Shown here piece by piece: positions 44,244-53,474 of a stretch of 64,000 bases of DNA (the stretch's first letter is position 1; each line of letters opens with the position of its first letter). The DNA is from Salibaculum griseiflavum (lineage in GTDB: Bacteria; Pseudomonadota; Alphaproteobacteria; Rhodobacterales; Rhodobacteraceae): NCBI RefSeq assembly GCF_003129565.1, contig NZ_QETF01000005.1, positions 140,793 to 204,792 of the forward strand, given 5' to 3'. The notes under the pieces were generated by a model that had not been told where the DNA came from, made no database searches, and worked only from the letters and a program-made list of their open reading frames with translations. Position numbers and translations under genes: made by a program.

Positions 44244-45245
44244 TCAGAGGTATTTGCCCATCTCGACCGCGGTGTCCGACATCCGGTTGGAGAAGCCCCA
44301 TTCGTTGTCATACCAGGTCAGGATACGCACCATCGTGCCCTCCATCACCTTGGTCTGATCCGTGTGGAAGACGCTGGAATGCGGATCATGGTTGAAATCG
44401 GAGCTGACCAGCGGCTTGTCGGTATAGCCGAGGATCCCCTTGAGCGGGCCATCGGCGGCCTTGCGGATCGCGGCATTGACCTCCTCGGCGGTGGTTTCGC
44501 GGGCGGCCTCGAAGGTCAGGTCCACGACCGATACATTCGGGGTCGGCACGCGGATCGCCACGCCGTCGAGCTTGCCGTTGAGTTCCGGCAGCACCAGCCC
44601 CACGGCCTTGGCCGCGCCAGTGGAGGTCGGGATCATCGAGAGGGCGGCGGCGCGGGCGCGGTAGAGATCCGAATGCATCGTGTCCAGCGTCGGCTGGTCG
44701 CCGGTATAGGAGTGGATCGTCGTCATGAAGCCCTTGACGATGCCGATCTCGTCATCGAGCACCTTGGCCACCGGGGCCAGACAATTGGTGGTGCAGGACG
44801 CGTTGGAGACCACCACATCGGAGCCCGACAGCTGATCGTGGTTGACGCCGTAGACGATGGTCTTGTCCGCATCCTTGCCGGGGGCCGAGATCAGCACCCG
44901 CGACGATCCGTTGTCCAGATGTGCCTGGCAGTCGTCCTTGCTGCGGAAGATGCCGGTGCACTCCATGACAACGTCGACGTCCGACCAGGGCAGGTCGGCG
45001 GGATTGCGGATCGCCGTCACCCTGATCGGGCCGCGGCCCACGTCGATGCTGTCCTCGGTGGTCTTCACCTCGACCGGGAAGCGGCCGTGGACACTGTCGA
45101 ACTGCAGCAGGTGGGCATTGGTCTCGACCGGGCCGAGATCGTTGATGGCCACGACCTCGATATCGGTGCGGCCGGATTCGATGATGGCCCGCAGGACGTT
45201 GCGGCCGATGCGACCGAACCCGTTGATGGCGACTTTGACTGGCAT
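44244..45245 (-). CDS. gap: Glyceraldehyde-3-phosphate dehydrogenase, class I (copy 1)
   Basis: Interconverts glyceraldehyde-3-phosphate and 1,3-bisphosphoglycerate. 333 residues with GFGRIGR, catalytic Cys151 in [13 protein letters not shown], and phosphate-site STGAAKAV. Asp36 in [11 protein letters not shown] is the residue that favours NAD over NADP. ATG at 45245 with GGAGGGCC; an in-frame extension of 27 codons is in the leader. A 14-bp palindrome lies 52-65 bp upstream and a terminator follows. A 47-residue gene lies 116 bp upstream on the same strand. Confidence 0.95.
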   Translation of the reverse strand: MPVKVAINGFGRIGRNVLRAIIESGRTDIEVVAINDLGPVETNAHLLQFDSVHGRFPVEVKTTEDSIDVGRGPIRVTAIRNPADLPWSDVDVVMECTGIFRSKDDCQAHLDNGSSRVLISAPGKDADKTIVYGVNHDQLSGSDVVVSNASCTTNCLAPVAKVLDDEIGIVKGFMTTIHSYTGDQPTLDTMHSDLYRARAAALSMIPTSTGAAKAVGLVLPELNGKLDGVAIRVPTPNVSVVDLTFEAARETTAEEVNAAIRKAADGPLKGILGYTDKPLVSSDFNHDPHSSVFHTDQTKVMEGTMVRILTWYDNEWGFSNRMSDTAVEMGKYL

Positions 45246-45296
45246 TGGCTGGCCCTCCGTATGGATTGGCATGTGGCGGCCCGCGGATCGGCCCGC

Positions 45297-45310
45297 TGTT
45301 GGCGCTAACA
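45297..45310. promoter_or_regulatory. LacI-type palindrome upstream of gap copy 1
   Basis: TGTTGGCGCTAACA, a 14-bp inverted repeat with one mismatched pair, 52-65 bp upstream of gap. Its core recurs upstream of the second gap gene and the DUF1127 gene. Confidence 0.6.
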
Positions 45311-45360
45311 TCCGCTTTTTTGCCAAAAGGTCAACCCGGCATTGCGCCGGGCCCGCACCA

Positions 45361-45504
45361 TCAGCGCCAGAAGGCGATATACTGGATCAGCTCCATGAAC
45401 TTGCGGCCCAAGTATAGCGGCGCGTCCCAGTTCAGCACGAAGTGATCAAGGGCGAAGAACGCCGCAATCAGAAGCACCAGCCATATCGCGAGCCTGTTGG
45501 TCAT
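45361..45504 (-). CDS. Small membrane protein (47 aa) upstream of gap
   Basis: 47 residues: [20 protein letters not shown] forms one membrane helix, then [20 protein letters not shown] and QYIAFWR at the C-terminus. ATG at 45502-45504, TGA at 45361-45363. Ribosome site weak (GATGGGCGC). Codon usage fits a real gene. It lies upstream of gap on the same strand, with a gap operator between them. Function unknown. Confidence 0.55.
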   Translation of the reverse strand: MTNRLAIWLVLLIAAFFALDHFVLNWDAPLYLGRKFMELIQYIAFWR

Positions 45505-45599
45505 GCGCCCATCTAGGCGCGGGCGGGTGAAAAGGTAAAGCGGGAAGGCCGGGTCCGTGCTACCCTATGGTTGTATTGCAGGCCATTCATGAGGGTATC

Positions 45600-46697
45600 A
45601 TGGCATTTTATCAATCCATCAAGAATTCGTACCGCTACCCGCGCGGAGATGCGCAACCGGGCCAGTCGGGCTGGATCGCGGACAGGTTGTTGCGCCTGCG
45701 CGCCTTGCTCAATGCCGAGATCGTGTCGCGCCGCGCGCCCAATTCGCTGATCATCGGGTCGTGGAACATCCGGCATTTCGATGGCGGGCGGCCGCGCCTG
45801 CCCGAGAGCTTTCACTACATTGCCGAGATCATCGACCATTTCGACATCTGCGCGTTGCAGGAGGTCAAGTCGGTCGAGTCGATGGAGCAGTTGATGGGGC
45901 TTCTGGGCCCGAACTGGGATTATTTCATCAATGACAGTTCCGGGGCCGGGCGCGGGAACCATGAACGGATGGCCTTCGTCTATAACCGGAACCGGGTGTT
46001 CTTTCGCAACCTGATCGGTGAGCTGGTGATCGAGAAGGGCGCGCTGCCGGGGGATGAGCAGATCGGGCGCACGCCGTTCTTCGCGTCGTTCCAGGCCGGG
46101 TGGTTCCGGTTCGTCCTGTGTTCGGCGCATATCGTGTTCGAGGAAACCGAGGGCCGCCCCCTGCGCGAGGACGAGATTCGCGTGATCGCGGAGATCCTGA
46201 AGGACCGGGCCAAGGACACGGACGAGGTGCATGTCTTCATCGGCGACATGAATATCGAAGAGCCCGGCGACCCGGGGCACCGGGCCTTGACCTCAAATGG
46301 CTTCGAGGTGCCCGACCTCGGCCCCACCTCTCTGACCGGCACCAAGCATTACGACCAGATCGCCTTCAGCGGGTTGCAGGACAAGACGGAGATGCTGAAC
46401 CGAGGCGCGATACACTGGCAAGAGGCCGTGTTCACCGATGCCGAAATGGAGGCCTATCGGGATATCGCAAAGGCGATCCGGCGGCGCCGGAAATCGGGCG
46501 AGGGGTTCTGGGATTTCCATACGTCCATCCAGCGCGCGCTGGCGGCGGGCGAGGACGTGGGCGAGGCCTATTCCGACTGGGAGGGGGAGTATTCCAGTTG
46601 GCGCACCCATGAGATGTCCGATCACCTGCCGATCTGGATCGAACTGAAGGTGGATTATTCAAACGAATACCTGTTGGGGATCAAGAAACGGGGCTGA
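45600..46697 (+). CDS. Endonuclease/exonuclease/phosphatase family protein
   Basis: 365 residues, no signal peptide from the ATG at 45600 (GAGGGT upstream). Mg-dependent EEP fold: IIGSWNIRHFDG (first Asn), FDICALQEVKSVE (metal Glu), VFIGDMNIEEPGD (Asp, Asn) and MSDHLPIWIEL (final Asp-His). Substrate unknown: nucleic acid or phosphoester. The last 17 bp overlap the convergent LuxR gene. Confidence 0.9.
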   Translation: MAFYQSIKNSYRYPRGDAQPGQSGWIADRLLRLRALLNAEIVSRRAPNSLIIGSWNIRHFDGGRPRLPESFHYIAEIIDHFDICALQEVKSVESMEQLMGLLGPNWDYFINDSSGAGRGNHERMAFVYNRNRVFFRNLIGELVIEKGALPGDEQIGRTPFFASFQAGWFRFVLCSAHIVFEETEGRPLREDEIRVIAEILKDRAKDTDEVHVFIGDMNIEEPGDPGHRALTSNGFEVPDLGPTSLTGTKHYDQIAFSGLQDKTEMLNRGAIHWQEAVFTDAEMEAYRDIAKAIRRRRKSGEGFWDFHTSIQRALAAGEDVGEAYSDWEGEYSSWRTHEMSDHLPIWIELKVDYSNEYLLGIKKRG

Positions 46698-47241
46698 CCC
46701 CGGGCCGCGACGCGGGGGCGGGCGGGTTGTCCGCCCCTGTCTCGGTTGCGACGGGCATGGCCATCAGGTCTTCGATCAGCAGGCTCAGCAACTCGCCCCG
46801 GTTCGTGACCTCGGCCTTGCGGTAGATCGCGTTGAGGTGGGACTTGACGGTGCCCTCGGCCGAGCCGCGCAGCTCGGCGATTTCCGAGATCGAGAAGCCC
46901 TTGACCATGAAATGCGCGATGTCGCGTTCCGCAGGCGTCAGGCCCCAGCCCTGGAAGTGCTCCTCGATCACGTCGTGGAAGGCCGATGCGGCGATCGAGA
47001 CCTGGTGCTCCAAGTGCGCCGAGCGGCGCAGAAGCGTCAGCAGGTAGCGGGTTTCGATCACCACCGCCGAGATCAGCGCCAGCGCGGCCACCAGTTCGAT
47101 CGCGAAATGCCAGTCGGACAGGGCCGTCAGGCCCAGGGCGACCCCGTCGGCCCCCACATCCCAGAGGAAAAAGCCCGCACACAGAACCTGGGCGGCAATC
47201 AGCGCCATCAGCGCGGCGGGCTTTTTCGATGTGCCTTGCAT
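46681..47241 (-). CDS. Membrane-anchored LuxR-family regulator
   Basis: 186 residues: two predicted membrane helices at about 10-28 (AALMALIAAQVLCAGFFLWD) and 45-63 (HFAIELVAALALISAVVIET), then a LuxR-type HTH at about 100-160 (LTPAERDIAHFMVKGFSISE, GTVKSHLNAIYRKAEVTNRG). No receiver domain. The ATG at 47241 overlaps the stop of a cytochrome b gene (TGATG), so regulator and membrane haem protein are made together; sensing of membrane redox state is possible but inferred. Confidence 0.85.
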   Translation of the reverse strand: MQGTSKKPAALMALIAAQVLCAGFFLWDVGADGVALGLTALSDWHFAIELVAALALISAVVIETRYLLTLLRRSAHLEHQVSIAASAFHDVIEEHFQGWGLTPAERDIAHFMVKGFSISEIAELRGSAEGTVKSHLNAIYRKAEVTNRGELLSLLIEDLMAMPVATETGADNPPAPASRPGVSPVS

Positions 47242-47780
47242 CACTCGACGATCCTAGCACCTTCCGGCACGGTCTTGACACCTGTCACCATCGCCTGCGG
47301 CAAATTCACGCCCGTGCGGCGGCTTTCCCAGATCACGGCGGCGACATGGGCGATGATCGATATCTCGGCCCAGACGACAAGGGCTTCGTGCATCTCTTCG
47401 ACCCATTCCGTGCCCCAATAGGCATTGGTCGTCATCATGTAGCCGGTCGCGCCGATCCCGGCGAGGGTGGCCAGCAGGTTGAAGATCATCAGCGCGCCCA
47501 GCGGCGTGTGGCCCAGATGTACGGCGCGGCGTCCCGTGGCGATGTCCGAAACCTGTTCGAAGACGGCCTTGGGCGTTGGGAAGAGGCTGGCGAAGCGGGC
47601 GTGGCGCGGGCCGATCAGACCCCAGACCAACCGGAAGGCGACAAGGCCCACCACGACATAGCCCACGGCTTCGTGCAGCTTGCTTTCATCCTCGGTGAGG
47701 AACGCGTTGGCGACGAAGGCCGCGACCAGCGTCCAGTGAAACAGGCGGACCAGCGGGTCCCAGATGCGATGTTTGGTCAT
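47241..47780 (-). CDS. Cytochrome b561-type membrane protein
   Basis: 179 residues, four membrane helices and the cytochrome_B (b561/Ni-hydrogenase) pattern: WDPLVRLFHWTLVAAFVANA with a haem His, KLHEAVGYVVVGLVAFRLVW, GHTPLGALMIFNLLATLAG and a final MHEALVVWAEISIIAHVAA. These His residues bind two b haems. GGGAG precedes the ATG. Upstream lies a PepSY gene, downstream a LuxR regulator: a compact redox module. Confidence 0.9.
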   Translation of the reverse strand: MTKHRIWDPLVRLFHWTLVAAFVANAFLTEDESKLHEAVGYVVVGLVAFRLVWGLIGPRHARFASLFPTPKAVFEQVSDIATGRRAVHLGHTPLGALMIFNLLATLAGIGATGYMMTTNAYWGTEWVEEMHEALVVWAEISIIAHVAAVIWESRRTGVNLPQAMVTGVKTVPEGARIVE

Positions 47781-47834
47781 GGGGGGCTCCCTTTGTTGGT
47801 GGGGGCGGGCCGCAGCACGGCCCGCGCGCCGGGC

Positions 47835-48083
47835 TCAGTCGTCCATCTTGGTGCGCAGCACGGTCAGGTCATCGGCGAGGTAGACCTCGTAGCGGCCACC
47901 GTCCTTGACGGCGTAGACCTCGTACATGCCGTCCTCGATCTGGATCTGGCGCACCTCGTAGCCCTGGGCGGTCAGCATCTCGGTGATCTCGGCCTTACGG
48001 GCGTCGGTCAGGTCGGCGCGGCTGGCGGCGAAAGCGCCGGAGGCGGCGGTGGCAAGGGCGGTGGCGAGAAGAAGAGCTTTCAT
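47835..48083 (-). CDS. Exported PepSY-domain protein (82 aa)
   Basis: Signal peptide MKALLLATALATAASGAFAA and one PepSY domain (ITEMLTAQGYEVRQIQIEDG, YEVYAVKDGGRYEVYL). PepSY proteins often accompany membrane cytochromes b or reductases. Ribosome site AAAGGACAGGACCC. First gene of the operon with cytochrome b and the LuxR regulator. Confidence 0.88.
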   Translation of the reverse strand: MKALLLATALATAASGAFAASRADLTDARKAEITEMLTAQGYEVRQIQIEDGMYEVYAVKDGGRYEVYLADDLTVLRTKMDD

Positions 48084-48249
48084 GGGTCCTGTCCTTTCGG
48101 GTTCGCGGCGGGCCGGGATGGCGCGCCGTCCGGGGACAAGATTGGGGCGGGCAGGGGCGCAGCGGAATCGGTCCGAAGTTGTATCCGCGGCGTTTCTGCC
48201 AGCGGTTTACGGGCCTGCAACCGCAGTTGCAGAGCGGCGATCCGCCCAT

Positions 48250-48275
48250 GAAAAAGGGGCCCCGAAAGGCCCCTT
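48250..48275 (-). terminator. Terminator of gap copy 2
   Basis: AAGGGGCC-CCGAAA-GGCCCCTT (48254-48275), an 8-bp stem; on the minus strand it is followed by TTTCATGGG after the stem T's. Located about 20 bp after the gap stop. Confidence 0.85.
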
Positions 48276-48296
48276 GTCGTTGTCTGCTATGTAGTG

Positions 48297-49298
48297 TCAG
48301 TGCAGACGACCCATATGTCCGGCAACATCGGCCATGCGCACCGAGAAGCCCCATTCGTTGTCGTACCAGGCCAGCACGCGCACGGTGCGTGCGCCAATGA
48401 CCTTGGTCTGGTCGGGGGCGAAGATCGAGCTTTGCGGCGTGTGATTGAAATCGACGGACACTTTCGGCTCCGGGTCATAGGCCATGACCATGCCCATATG
48501 GCCGGCGCAGGCCTCGGCGACGATCTCGTTGACGTTCTCGGCGGTGACGTCGCGCGCGGCTTCGAAGGTCAGGTCGACGCAGGAGACATTGGGCGTGGGC
48601 ACGCGCATGGCGGTGCCGTCCAGCTTGCCTTCCATCTCGGGCAGCACTTCCTTGAGCGCCTTGGCGGCCCCGGTCGAGGTCGGGATCATCGCCATGGCGG
48701 CGGCGCGGGCGCGGTAGAGATCCTTGTGGCGACGGTCCAGCGTCGGCTGGTCGCCGGTATAAGAATGGATCGTGGTCATGATGCCGCGTTCGATACCGAT
48801 CCCGTCGTTGAGCACCTTGACCAGCGGCGCCAGGCAATTGGTGGTGCAGGACCCGTTGGACACCATCCGGTCCTCGGCGTCCAGGCTGCGGTGATTGACG
48901 CCGTAGACGATGGTCTTGTCGACATTGGTTGCCGGCGCCGAGATCAGAACCTTGCCCGCGCCCCGTTCCAGGTGAACGGCGGATTTGACGCCGTCATTGA
49001 ACTGGCCGGTGCATTCCAGCACCACGTCGACGCCATCCCAGTCCAGCTCTTGCGGGTCATAGGTCGACATCATGTCGATCGGGCCGCGGCCCAGATCCAG
49101 CTTGCCGTCGACCACATCGACCTGGCCGGCGAAGCGGCCATGCACGCTGTCATAACGCAGCAGGTGCGCATTGGTCTCGACCGGGCCGGTGGCGTTGATC
49201 TTGACGACCTGAACGTCGTTGCGAGCGGCCTCGGCGATATGGGCGAGGGTGCAGCGGCCGATGCGACCGAATCCGTTGATGCCGATAGTGACGGTCAT
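48297..49298 (-). CDS. gap: Glyceraldehyde-3-phosphate dehydrogenase, class I (copy 2)
   Basis: 333 residues, paralogue of copy 1 located 3 kb away. Catalytic Cys151 in [13 protein letters not shown]. The NAD-selecting Asp is Ala36 here (VVKINATGPVE), as in NADP-accepting GapB-type enzymes, so this copy may run in the gluconeogenic or reductive direction. Upstream there are three tandem operator-like palindromes (49383-49438) and a TATACC motif shared with icd. ATG at 49298 with GGGGCTCC; terminator downstream. Confidence 0.94.
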   Translation of the reverse strand: MTVTIGINGFGRIGRCTLAHIAEAARNDVQVVKINATGPVETNAHLLRYDSVHGRFAGQVDVVDGKLDLGRGPIDMMSTYDPQELDWDGVDVVLECTGQFNDGVKSAVHLERGAGKVLISAPATNVDKTIVYGVNHRSLDAEDRMVSNGSCTTNCLAPLVKVLNDGIGIERGIMTTIHSYTGDQPTLDRRHKDLYRARAAAMAMIPTSTGAAKALKEVLPEMEGKLDGTAMRVPTPNVSCVDLTFEAARDVTAENVNEIVAEACAGHMGMVMAYDPEPKVSVDFNHTPQSSIFAPDQTKVIGARTVRVLAWYDNEWGFSVRMADVAGHMGRLH

Positions 49299-49346
49299 GG
49301 GGGGCTCCTGTAGGGGCGTGGTAGGGCTCTTCTACGCGGTGTGCCA

Positions 49347-49358
49347 TTGTATACCAAG
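49347..49358. promoter_or_regulatory. TTGTATACCAAG motif upstream of gap copy 2
   Basis: Near-palindromic TTG-TATAC-CAA, 49-60 bp upstream of gap. The same TGTATACCAA occurs upstream of icd (2197-2206). A GntR-type operator is possible. Confidence 0.4.
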
Positions 49359-49382
49359 TCCAAATACGACGCTTTGCCAACA

Positions 49383-49438
49383 GTTTAGCGGTAACGGAGG
49401 CAGGGTTGCCACGGTTTGCGCTAACCGTTTGCGCCAAC
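49383..49438. promoter_or_regulatory. Three tandem LacI-type palindromes between gap copy 2 and the DUF808 gene
   Basis: GTTTAGCGGTAAC (49383-49395), ACGGTTTGCGCTAACCGT (49411-49428, symmetrical but for one pair) and GTTTGCGCCAAC (49427-49438). They lie 85-140 bp from gap and 63-118 bp from the divergent gene. Multiple sites suggest strong or cooperative binding. Confidence 0.6.
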
Positions 49439-49500
49439 ATCTCCCCATTGTTCCCACGGCTTGGGCCGCTAAGCTGTCCCAAACGAATCTGGAGACGAGT

Positions 49501-50442
49501 ATGAGTGGGCTTCTGGCACTTCTTGACGATGTCGCGGCGATTGCGAAACTGGCGGCCTCTAGCGTCGATGACGTGGCCGGCATGGCCGCCAAGGCGGGGT
49601 CCAAGGCCGCCGGCGTGGTGATCGACGACGCGGCGGTGACGCCGAAATACGTTCATGGGCTGGACCCCAAGCGCGAATTGCCGATCATCTGGAAGATCGC
49701 TCGCGCCAGTTTCTTCAACAAGCTGGTGATCCTGCTGCCGGTGGCACTGGCGCTCAATGCCTTCGCGCCGTGGCTGATCACGCCGCTTCTGATGCTGGGT
49801 GGGTTCTACCTGTGTTTCGAAGGGGCCGAAAAGGTATTCCACTGGCTCTTCCCCCATGGCGACGCGAAGGTGGAAGAGGACATGGACGTCGGCGACCCTG
49901 TCCATCTGGAGGAAACCCGCGTGCGCGGTGCCATCAAGACAGATTTCATCCTCTCGGCCGAGATCATGACCATCACCCTCGCCGCCATCCCCGAAGGCGG
50001 GTTCTGGCTGGAGGCCGCGACCCTGGCCGTCGTGGCCATTGTCATCACTGCCGCCGTCTATGGCACCGTGGCGCTGATCGTGAAGATGGACGATATCGGC
50101 CTGGCACTGGCGGCCAGGGGACGCACGGGTCTGGGCCGGGGCCTGGGCCGAGGGCTGGTCAAGGGCATGCCCCACGTGATGAAGGTTCTGTCCTTCGTGG
50201 GAACGGTGGCGATGCTTTGGGTCGGTGGGTCGATCCTGGTCCACGGAACCCATGATCTGGGCTGGCACATGCCCTACGACCTGATCCATGACGCGGCCGC
50301 CGCCGTGGCTGATGGCGGTTTCGGCAACTGGGCCGTGACGGCGGGGCTGGATGGCATCGTCGGCCTGATCGCGGGGCTGTCGCTGATCCCGGTGGTGACG
50401 CGGGTCATTGCCCCGCTGATGGGCAAGTCCGCCGCCCACTAG
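49501..50442 (+). CDS. DUF808 (YedI) family membrane protein
   Basis: 313 residues. Family opening MSGLLALLDDVAAIAKLAAS, then SVDDVAGMAAKAGSKAAGVV and IDDAAVTPKYVHG, followed by about six to seven membrane helices. Ribosome site CTGGAGACGAGT. DUF808 is widespread in proteobacteria with no assigned function. Divergent from gap copy 2 and sharing its regulatory region. Confidence 0.92.
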   Translation: MSGLLALLDDVAAIAKLAASSVDDVAGMAAKAGSKAAGVVIDDAAVTPKYVHGLDPKRELPIIWKIARASFFNKLVILLPVALALNAFAPWLITPLLMLGGFYLCFEGAEKVFHWLFPHGDAKVEEDMDVGDPVHLEETRVRGAIKTDFILSAEIMTITLAAIPEGGFWLEAATLAVVAIVITAAVYGTVALIVKMDDIGLALAARGRTGLGRGLGRGLVKGMPHVMKVLSFVGTVAMLWVGGSILVHGTHDLGWHMPYDLIHDAAAAVADGGFGNWAVTAGLDGIVGLIAGLSLIPVVTRVIAPLMGKSAAH

Positions 50443-50446
50443 CGGG

Positions 50447-51034
50447 TCAATAGGCCGCCATGCGACGGGTCAGATCCTCTATCGAATAGCTGGTACGGAT
50501 CCCGGCCTCGTCCACGGGCCGGAACCCCGGGTCCATGAAGACGCAGCCAAGCCCGCAGACCTGCCGCACGCGGCGCGTTCCGTAATCCACGTGCCACAGC
50601 CGCCCGCCCGGTGTGCTGACATAGCCGTCAAGGCCAAGTTGGAAATCACTGGCCAGATCCTGCGCCGACGGCACCTCGTTGTCATAGCCGGCCGCGAATG
50701 CGCTGTGGGTGTGGTAGGATGCGAAAACGCCGCTGCCCGGCTCGGGCACCTCCATGTCGCAGCCGGAAAATGAACCGACCCGCGGTGTCGTGGCCGCGAG
50801 GTCCCCGTCCGGATCGACATAGAAGAAGCCGCACAATTCCCGACGCAACGCGATGGAGCGCGGCTGGATCGCATCGAGAAACGCCCGTGCGAAGGCGGCG
50901 GCCTGCGCGTCCTGCGGTATTTCCGAGGCGGCGAGCGGGACTGCCGGGCTGGTGCCATAAGAGGCCGGGCGCTGCGCCGGCATGGCGCAGGCGGTCAGGA
51001 CAAGGAGAGCCAGAAAGGCAATGGGGCGGCGCAT
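50447..51034 (-). CDS. DUF4329 lipoprotein
   Basis: 195 residues. Lipobox IAFLALLVLTACAMP (Cys near residue 16) predicts an outer-membrane or periplasmic lipoprotein. DUF4329 domain at about 60-190: FYVDPDGDLAATTPRVGSFS, then SYHTHSAFAAGYDNEVPSAQ and DLASDFQLGLDGYVSTPGGR. The HTH...PSAxD pattern recalls JAMM metalloprotease ligands with a longer spacer. In-frame starts lie 24 and 42 bp upstream; the chosen one gives the best signal peptide. Confidence 0.8.
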   Translation of the reverse strand: MRRPIAFLALLVLTACAMPAQRPASYGTSPAVPLAASEIPQDAQAAAFARAFLDAIQPRSIALRRELCGFFYVDPDGDLAATTPRVGSFSGCDMEVPEPGSGVFASYHTHSAFAAGYDNEVPSAQDLASDFQLGLDGYVSTPGGRLWHVDYGTRRVRQVCGLGCVFMDPGFRPVDEAGIRTSYSIEDLTRRMAAY

Positions 51035-51140
51035 GAGACGATCCAGCCTAGGAGACATCCGATCATAGCAAGCCATCAGTGGTGCTGGCCAGAGCCGCTG
51101 TCAGGGGGCGGCGACGCGCCGCCGCCCCCCGTTGCCACGA

Positions 51141-53162
51141 TCACGCCAGCAGGTCGCGGACCTTCTGCGCCACGGCCTCGGCGGTGATGCCGAACTCTTC
51201 GAACAGGGTTTTCGCCGGGGCGGAGGCCCCGAAGCTGTCCATGCCGACGAAACCGGCCTTCTGTTCGCGGCCACGTTCGCCCAGCAGCCACTGGTCCCAG
51301 CCCTGGCGCACGCCGGCCTCGACGGCCACGCGCACAGGCCCGCCGGGCAGGACGCGCTTGCGATATTTCTCGTCCTGTGCGGCGAACAGTTCCATCGACG
51401 GCATCGACACCACGCGGGTGCCGATCCCCTCGGCCTCGAGCATCTCCCGCGCGGCCAGGGCGACCGAGACTTCAGAGCCGGAGGCCATCAGGATCGCCTG
51501 CCGCTTGGCGGCCTCGGCGTCCTTCAGGACATAGGCGCCCTGGGCCGTGAGGTTCTTGGTCTTGTGCTCGGTCCGGACAGTGGGCAGCCCCTGCCGCGAC
51601 AGGGCCAGCGCGCTTGGTGTGGCCTTCTCGGTCAGGGCGATTTCCCAGGCTTCGGCCACCTCGATCGTGTCGGCGGGGCGGATCACGTTGAGGTTCGGCG
51701 TGGCGCGCATCAGGGCAAGGTGTTCGACCGGCTGGTGCGTTGGGCCGTCTTCGCCCAGCCCGATGGAATCGTGGCTGACCACGTAGACCACGGGCACGCC
51801 CATCAGCGAGCTGAGCCGCATGGCACCCCGCATGTAGTCGACGAAACACATGAAGGTGCCGCCATAGGGGCGGATGCCGCCATGCAGGGCCATGCCGTTC
51901 ATCATCGCGGCCATGCCGTGTTCACGGATGCCGTAATGGATGTAGCGGCCTTCGCGGTCCTCGGGGGTGAACACGCCCAGATCGCCGGTCTTGGTGTTGT
52001 TGGACCCGGTCAGGTCGGCCGATCCGCCCAGGGTTTCGCTCATAAGCGGGTTGATCACCTCCAGCACCTTCTGGCTGGAGGCGCGGGTGGCCAGTTTCGG
52101 CGCCTCTTCCGCGAATTGCTTCTTCAGGGCCTTGATCGTGGCCGCCAGTTTCTTGGGGGCCTCAAGGGCGAAGCTTCGGGTGAACTCGTCCTGCTTCGCT
52201 TTCGAGAGCTTGGCAAAGGCAGCGTCCCATTCGTTGCGGGCTGCGGCCCCGCGCTGGCCCAAGCCTTCCCACCAGGCCTTGACGGCGGGGTCGACCTCGA
52301 AATCGCCCATGGGGGCGCCGTAAGCCTCTTTCGTGGCGCGCAGCTGGTCGGCATCGGTCAGGGCACCGTGCCCCTTGGATGTGTCCTGCGCGGCATGGCC
52401 AAGGGCGATATGGGTCTTGCACGAGATCATCGAAGGGCGCGGATCGGCCTTGGCGGCGACAATGGCCGCATCGATGGCGGCCGGGTCATGACCGTCGATT
52501 TCCTGCACATGCCAGCCCGAGGCGGCAAAACGCGCCGACTGGTCGGTGGCATCGGCCATGTCGACGGTGCCGTCGATCGTGATGTTGTTGTTGTCGAAGA
52601 AGACGATCAGGTGCCCCAGCTGCTGCATGCCGGCCAGGCCGATCGCTTCCTGGCTGACGCCTTCCATCAGGCAGCCGTCGCCGGCCATGACATAGGTGTG
52701 GTGATTGATGATCTTCTTACCCCATCGCGCCCGCAGCGCCTCCTCGGCGATGGCGAAGCCGACCGAGTTGGCGATGCCCTGGCCGAGCGGACCGGTCGTG
52801 GTCTCGACTCCTTCAAGATGGCCATATTCGGGGTGCCCGGCAGTGCGGCTGCCCCATTGGCGGAAATCCTTGAGCTGCTGCAGCGTGGCCTGCTCGTAGC
52901 CGGTCAGGTAGAGCAGTGAGTAGATCAGCATGGAGCCATGCCCGGCCGACAGGATGAAACGGTCGCGGTCGGGCCAATGCGGGGCCTTGGGATCGAACCG
53001 AAGGTGGTTGCCGAAAAGAACGGTCGCCACATCGGCCATGCCCATTGGCATGCCGGAATGGCCGGAATTGGCCGCGGCCACGGCATCGAGGGTCAGGGTG
53101 CGGATGGCGGCGGCGCGGGCCCAGTGATCGGGATTGGCGCTGCGAAGGGCTTGGATATCCAC
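51141..53162 (-). CDS. tkt: Transketolase
   Basis: ThDP enzyme of the non-oxidative pentose phosphate pathway. 673 residues, GTG start with AAAGGACG. ThDP motif [18 protein letters not shown] with NNN downstream ([11 protein letters not shown]), [12 protein letters not shown] near the N-terminus, and the pyrimidine-domain [18 protein letters not shown] and [17 protein letters not shown]. Located 1.8 kb from gap copy 2 on the same strand, but separated by two genes, so not an obvious operon. Confidence 0.97.
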   Translation of the reverse strand: MDIQALRSANPDHWARAAAIRTLTLDAVAAANSGHSGMPMGMADVATVLFGNHLRFDPKAPHWPDRDRFILSAGHGSMLIYSLLYLTGYEQATLQQLKDFRQWGSRTAGHPEYGHLEGVETTTGPLGQGIANSVGFAIAEEALRARWGKKIINHHTYVMAGDGCLMEGVSQEAIGLAGMQQLGHLIVFFDNNNITIDGTVDMADATDQSARFAASGWHVQEIDGHDPAAIDAAIVAAKADPRPSMISCKTHIALGHAAQDTSKGHGALTDADQLRATKEAYGAPMGDFEVDPAVKAWWEGLGQRGAAARNEWDAAFAKLSKAKQDEFTRSFALEAPKKLAATIKALKKQFAEEAPKLATRASSQKVLEVINPLMSETLGGSADLTGSNNTKTGDLGVFTPEDREGRYIHYGIREHGMAAMMNGMALHGGIRPYGGTFMCFVDYMRGAMRLSSLMGVPVVYVVSHDSIGLGEDGPTHQPVEHLALMRATPNLNVIRPADTIEVAEAWEIALTEKATPSALALSRQGLPTVRTEHKTKNLTAQGAYVLKDAEAAKRQAILMASGSEVSVALAAREMLEAEGIGTRVVSMPSMELFAAQDEKYRKRVLPGGPVRVAVEAGVRQGWDQWLLGERGREQKAGFVGMDSFGASAPAKTLFEEFGITAEAVAQKVRDLLA

Positions 53163-53474
53163 GGAGGTTTCGTCCTTTTGGTGTCACAACTGGCTGCAGC
53201 GGTCATAGCAGGGCGCCCCCCAAGATCAAGGCAAGGCTGCGATACGCATCAAGGGTGCGGTATAACGGACTGAAAAGGCGGGCCTATCGGGGTTTGCCGA
53301 CCCCTCGGCAATGGCATAGTCTTTTTCCACAGACCCGCGATTCGGCAACGGGGCACGGCCACGGCACAGGCCCGGTCGGGTCGGACGGGCCCGGATGCCC
53401 CGCGATTTGGCCGGATCGTGGCGCTGTTAGGCAGCCCCGCCGGCGCGGGGCAGGCCCAAGGAAAGGACGGGCAG
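53163..53474. other. Divergent intergenic region between tkt and the ZapA-associated gene
   Basis: 312 bp, very GC-rich on the right, with a T-run CTTTTTCC at 53320-53327. No protein frame, tRNA or clear 6S-like fold was recognised; it presumably holds both promoters. No GTTAGCGCTAAC-type site was seen here, unlike the gap genes. Confidence 0.4.

Noticed and set aside
51132..52919. 595-codon plus-strand frame opposite tkt
   Set aside because: Shadow of tkt; low-complexity and without a start context.
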